Of a stretch of 64,000 nt of DNA, positions 59,745-64,000 are shown in pieces. The notes beneath the pieces are model-generated. The model was not told the origin of the DNA. It did no database searches and saw nothing but the letters and a program-made list of their open reading frames with translations. The position numbers and the translations under genes were made by a program. The stretch is from contig OW799234.1 of the NCBI GenBank assembly GCA_941918925.1, forward strand, positions 109,861,884 through 109,925,883, given 5' to 3'. The stretch is from Phyto melanocephala (taxonomy: Eukaryota > Arthropoda > Insecta > Diptera > Rhinophoridae). Positions within the stretch are counted from its first letter, which is position 1. Each line of letters starts with the position of its first letter.

Positions 59745-60765
59745 TATGAATACTATATTCAACAGTGCCGAATCTGTTAATACCCTTCATTATCATGTAC
59801 AGAGGTAATTGATAACATCGTAGCTTAGAATAGATATGTGTTGTTATGTTATTCGCCATTTTTTTCCGACGCCATTTTTCATTTTAAATTTTTACATAGT
59901 AAGCTGTATTCTACTAATCAAGCCCTTTTAGTTGATTCCAAATCTAGTGGGCTTAGTCAAAGACTAATCAAGCCCTTTTTAATTGATTTCCATTCTGATG
60001 GGTTTAGAAAGAGACTATCCGCCATTTTTTTAAGGCGCCATCTTGGATTACAATTTCATAATTTACTGTATTCTAATTGTCAAACTCCTTTACATTAAAA
60101 TTGTGGGGATTGTAAGAGGCAAAGCTGTAAATACTAAATTTGACCCATGTATACGCCATTTCCTTCATGATCATTTCGGATTTAATCTTTTTTGTATTTA
60201 ACTGTAATCCAGTGGTCAAACCCTTTCGTTTGATAACGTGGTAAATGGGTGCATTTTTAATTAATAAGTTTTTACCCGCATATAAATTTATTGTACCGAA
60301 GCATTTCAATTTTTGGGCTTATATCTCAATTAGATTTAAGCCGATTTGTCAGTTTTTCCCTTCAATAGTTTTGTAGACTACGGCTAGCATTTTGAAGACT
60401 TTACCGAGTACAAAATTAGGAGCTTTTGTAAATTTATATAAATATTTAAAAACATTTTTTTTAAACATTTTTTGTCCTTAACTTTGCCGATTAGTTACTG
60501 ATTTGTCTAAAATTTTTTACAAAATAACACTAGAGGTGCATGCCTTGAATTATTCTAGGGCTGGTAAATGATTTTTTTATTGTAAAAATATTGAAAAAAA
60601 AATAAAAATAGGGGCTGTCGAATTTATTTGCTTTTGTCTCAGAAAGGCATAAAGCGATTATGTTGGATTTTAATAGCGATTCATTTCCGGACATATCTGT
60701 GTAGCATGTGGGGTCTTCTAAAAGTTAATTACAACCAACGCATGGACAATGGATAGAAAAATTAG
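59745..60765 (-). repeat. Family-1c repeat, nearly complete
   Basis: The left end has 'ACTATATTCAACAGTGCCGAATCTGTTAATACCCTTCA', a decayed family-1 3' end with hairpin. The right end has 'TCTCAGAAAGGCATAAAGCGATTATGTTGGATTTTAATAGCGATTCATTTCCGGACATATC', matching the 5' part of family 1b. Between them lie three or more 'CTGTATTCTA.T.GTCAA.CCCTTT' segments. It is an older lineage of the same superfamily. Confidence 0.55.
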
Positions 60766-60951
60766 AAATAAATTTGAGCTCAGGCCAGAAATAAGTAAAT
60801 AAATATTGTCTTTAAAAAACTAAAAGTTTGAATAAAAAAGCTAATAATAAATTTAAAAACAAACCGTGAACTTCTTGCAATTTTTGCAAAGTACTGCATA
60901 TTTTGACTTCTTGAATAAATCAAGTCCTACATTGAATTTAAATATTATTAA

Positions 60952-61829
60952 CTAGAAAAGCCCGGTGCACGTTGCTATGCCCCTTAATAAATAAAAATGC
61001 ATTCTGAATTTAAATTTAATATCAAGTGCAAATTGCTAAAAATTTAAAACTTTTTTTAATGGGCGTGGCACTGCCCACTTTTCTAACCAAGAAATTGTAT
61101 AGTCATGACAACTCAATATGTGTGCAAAGTTTTACAAAAATCGGTCCAGAGCTAGTACCTCAAAATTATAAATTCTTTTATGGGCGTGGCCTTGCCCACT
61201 TTTCTCATCACGACATTGTATAATCATGAGACCTCAATATGTGTGTGAAAAGTTTTAGAAAAATCGGTGAAGTTTAAGTAGCTGAAAAAGTTAACTTTTT
61301 TTATGGGCGTAGCACTGCCCACTTTTCTAATCTTGAAATTGTAAAAAGTCATGACAGCTTAATACGTGTGCAAAGTTTCAGAAAAATCGGTCCAGTGCAA
61401 GTACCTCAAAATTATAACTTTTTTTATGAGCGTGGCCCTGCCCACTTTTATAATCACGAAATTATAAAGTCATGACAGCTCAATATGTGTGTAAAGTTTC
61501 AGAAAAATCAGTCCAGTGCAAGTACCTCAAAATTATAACTTTTTTATGGGCGTGGCCCCGCCCACTTTTCTTATCACGAAATTATTAAGTCATGACAGCT
61601 CAATATGTGTGCAAAGTTTCAAAAAAATCGGTCAAGTGCAAGTAGCTAAAAATGATAACTAATTTTTTATGGGCGTAGCCCCGCCTATATTTTTCCACCC
61701 GTAAACACTTTCTGGTATGTGTACAACAACTTGTCAAAGTTTGAGTCCGATCGGTTCTACAGTTTCGGAGTCTATAGCTAACACACACTCACACGCACAC
61801 ACACAGAGATTCACTTTTATATATATAGA
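60952..61829 (-). mobile_element. Helitron-like element, family 3b, full length
   Basis: Read on the minus strand it starts TCTATATATATAAAAGTG (61829 side, next to T at 61830) and ends …CTAG at 60952-60955 next to A at 60951. It has the ACAC/TGTG tract and repeated 'GGGCGTGGC(C/A)..GCCCACTTTT' and 'AAAATCGGTCCAGTGCAAGTA' units. It is related to 50888-51774 but clearly diverged from it. Confidence 0.8.
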
Positions 61830-62139
61830 TGTGGTTAAAGAAATTCCTTTTTAATTTAACGATGTATTCATAACACCAAACTATCTAGCTGTTAAACTTG
61901 TATGTGTAAGTTTTCATAAAGGAATGATAGCAGCCTGTTAGTTAGCTCACAATTTCTTATTACGAATAATACTGTAAATGTTTGTTCAAATATCTATTTA
62001 CAATAATAAAAAAGTACCCGCTGCATTGAAAAAAATAATTATAGAAATGTAAATCATATAAAAATTATTGAAAAAATTTAATTATTTAAAATTTTTATTT
62101 CATCTACAAAAAAAATCTTTACAAGGTCAGTAAGACATA
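61830..62139. other. Stretch without a gene
   Basis: Nothing supportable between the Helitron and the last family-2 element. Confidence 0.3.
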
Positions 62140-62281
62140 AAACAAGTAGGAGCACTATATTCGGCTGTGCCGAATCTTTCATACCCACCACCAATTTTGT
62201 GTACATTTAAAGCACAATATTTATTATTTTGTTAATCGCTATAGAATAATCTCTTTATAATAAAATATGTATCACTTTCTT

Positions 62282-62887
62282 TGTAGAGGGTGGTTAAATT
62301 TTAAGGGCCCATGTTTAAGGTGAACCACATGTAACCTTCAACTTTTTTCTTGTATTTCATTTGACATTTCTCAATCTCAGACTAACTCAATTTGAACCGT
62401 GGAAAGATACGCAATCGAGCAACGCTTTTAAATATTAAAGATTTTTATAAAAATGGGCGTTTAAATCAAAATTAATTTTGTGCACTTCGTGATTCTTTTG
62501 GTCAACATAATCGTTCGAATTCGACCACAATCGTGAGAATTGTAAAAAATATTTAAATGTCTGCAAAGCAGGTCTGTATGAAATGTGAAAACATCTGTGA
62601 ATATCATCTTAGTTCGTTGAATGGGAAACATTGCTGTTTTTCACGATAACGTGGCAAGAGCAAGCAACCTTGACTCATCATCGTGCCCAACAATCGAGCA
62701 TCAACAGTGTCATTGAAAATTTGGACTATCGGATCGTGGTGTGCCGCCTAGGTTGGGGGGCCATTTGGCCGATATTTTGTTCCATACATAATTGAAGCAT
62801 ACAAATATTATCATTATAAAAATAAATGATAATAATTTTATAATAATTTTATTCAAAATCAACATAGTCCCTTAAAATTAAACCACC
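62282..62887 (+). pseudogene. Mariner-like relic inside family-2 element (third copy)
   Basis: The exact counterpart of 52308-52915. Plus-strand fragments VERYAIEQRF, KMGV.IKINFVHFVILLVNIIVRIRPQS and DNVARASNL survive. The catalytic core is largely deleted. Confidence 0.6.
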
Positions 62888-63419
62888 CATTATAACTTCG
62901 GTATGCTAGTAAAATGTTTTCGTAAATTTAGTCTTTCAATGAAAGTTGCCGTTAAAATACGCGTGTCAATAAAGTTTTTGCTAATAAACATAACTTAGAT
63001 ATTTCAATATAGTCCTTTAGTATTCCAAAATCTTTATTCATAGAGAATTTACATGAATTTAAGAGGAAGAAAATTAAATTTTAAGGGCCACAGGGTGATT
63101 TAAAATATACATTCTCTGCATTTTTCTAAAACGGGAAATTTATTAGTAAGATTTTGATTTTTAAACTTCTATAACATTTTGCTTTTAAAAGATTTTGAAA
63201 CGAAATAAGTTTTGTATAATTTTAAAATTTGTTAGCCATTAGTACATGAAAATAAATTGTTTATTATGTTTAGAGATAATTTTTTTTGACTTAGGTCAAA
63301 ATTATCCTAAATTCGCATTTTTAATAGAGCATAACTTAAGGAGAACATAAGCATAAGTTGTTATCATGCCATCTAGTAGTTGCTAGTAGAGTCATCTATC
63401 TTATCATCTTTATCTTATA

Positions 63420-64000
63420 CTAGCCAATCCCGGCGCGCGTTGCTACGCCCCTTCATGAATTTTAATCGCATTCTAAATTTTAATCGAATATCAAGTGCAA
63501 GGCTATAAACTATAACTTATTCTATATGAGCGTGGCACTGCCCACTTTTCTAATTACGAAACTGTATAGTCATGAGAGATCAATAAGTGTGCAAAGTTTC
63601 AGAAAAATCGGTCCAGTGTAAGTACCTCAAAATGATACCTTTTTTTATGGGCGTGGCACTGCCCACTTTTCTAAATACGAAACTGTATAGTCATGACAAC
63701 TCAATATGTGTGCAAAGTTTCAGAAAAATCGGTCCAGTGCAAGTACCTCAAAATGATACCTTTTTTTTAATGGGCGTGGCACTGCCCACTTTTCTAATGA
63801 GGAGAGTGTAAAGTCATGATAGCTGAGTATGTTTGCAAGGTTTCAGAAAATTCGGTCCACTGCAAGTAGCTAAAACTGATAACTAATTTTTTATGGGCGT
63901 GGCCCCGCCCACTTTTTCAATCACAAAATTATAAAGCCATGACAGCTTAATATGTGTGCAAAGTTTTAAAAAAATCGGTCCAGTGCAAGTACCTCAAAAT
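63420..64000 (-). mobile_element. Helitron-like element, family 3b, nested, cut by window edge
   Basis: CTAG at 63420-63423 is preceded by A, then the GC-rich hairpin region (CAATCCCGGCGCGCGTTGC) and repeated GGGCGTGGC units, as in 50888-51774. The 5' TC end lies beyond 64000. Confidence 0.85.

Larger units (their letters stand above)
62140..64000 (-). mobile_element. Family-2 element, composite, runs off window end
   Basis: Near-identical inverted copy of 51194-53054 (position x matches 115194 minus x). It begins at its 3' end (AACAAGTAGGAGC, hairpin), then the mariner relic (about 62282-62887), a unique segment, and the family-3b Helitron from CTAG at 63420. Only a handful of differences were seen in the parts compared by eye. 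The 5' half lies outside the window. Confidence 0.85.

Overview
The window looks like nuclear DNA from a higher dipteran, most likely a calyptrate fly; this is inferred. It is very AT-rich, has almost no long open frames, and is packed with fly-type repeats: Helentron/DINE-like elements carrying GTCTGTCC microsatellites, TC...CTAG Helitrons, Tc1/mariner and hAT elements, and jockey- and R1/LOA-like non-LTR fragments. The only clear host gene is a single-exon coding sequence on the minus strand (42164-44716, 850 codons). It encodes a secreted, Ser/Thr-rich protein whose N-terminal block recalls insect Folded gastrulation (Fog), the ligand for apical constriction. A 5'UTR splice acceptor lies at 44969-44970, and a possible upstream donor at 46743-46748 could place a first exon beside a repeat at 46836. 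A second coding-like segment (35306-35636, minus) has one frame break and was not recognised.

Layout. 1-516: truncated Helitron. 540-6003: a self-nested stack of family-1 elements. 6004-8797: an old family-2 element split by a 1651-bp Tc1-like transposon (6650-8300). 9868-11277: 3' end of a non-LTR element followed by a full family-1 copy. 11690-31000: mostly unannotated AT-rich DNA with a hAT element flanked by an exact 8-bp duplication (19832-20768), four MITE-like inverted repeats, mariner relics, a Helitron (21615-22173) and an R1/LOA-like RNase H relic (27650-28230). 31001-32700: a jockey-like reverse transcriptase split exactly by a Helitron. 33040-36964: mariner relics, the small coding-like segment and a degenerate family-1 copy. 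37-46 kb: a repeat-poor zone around the Fog-like gene, with one Harbinger-type MITE. 46.2-64 kb: dense nested repeats.

The most striking structure is at 49-64 kb. Three family-2 elements (49448-53054 +, 55152-59392 +, 62140-64000 -) share a 3' hairpin with family 1. One has expanded an internal 288-bp unit into about ten tandem copies, including a nearly exact 864-bp three-unit duplication. The first and third are a nearly identical inverted pair about 9 kb apart, whose homology stops exactly at the element's 3' end. Both carry the same nested Helitron and mariner relic, so an already composite element appears to have moved as one unit.

No rRNA, tRNA, CRISPR array or bacterial-type operon was seen. 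Transposon family names rest on end structures and remembered protein motifs; no database was searched.
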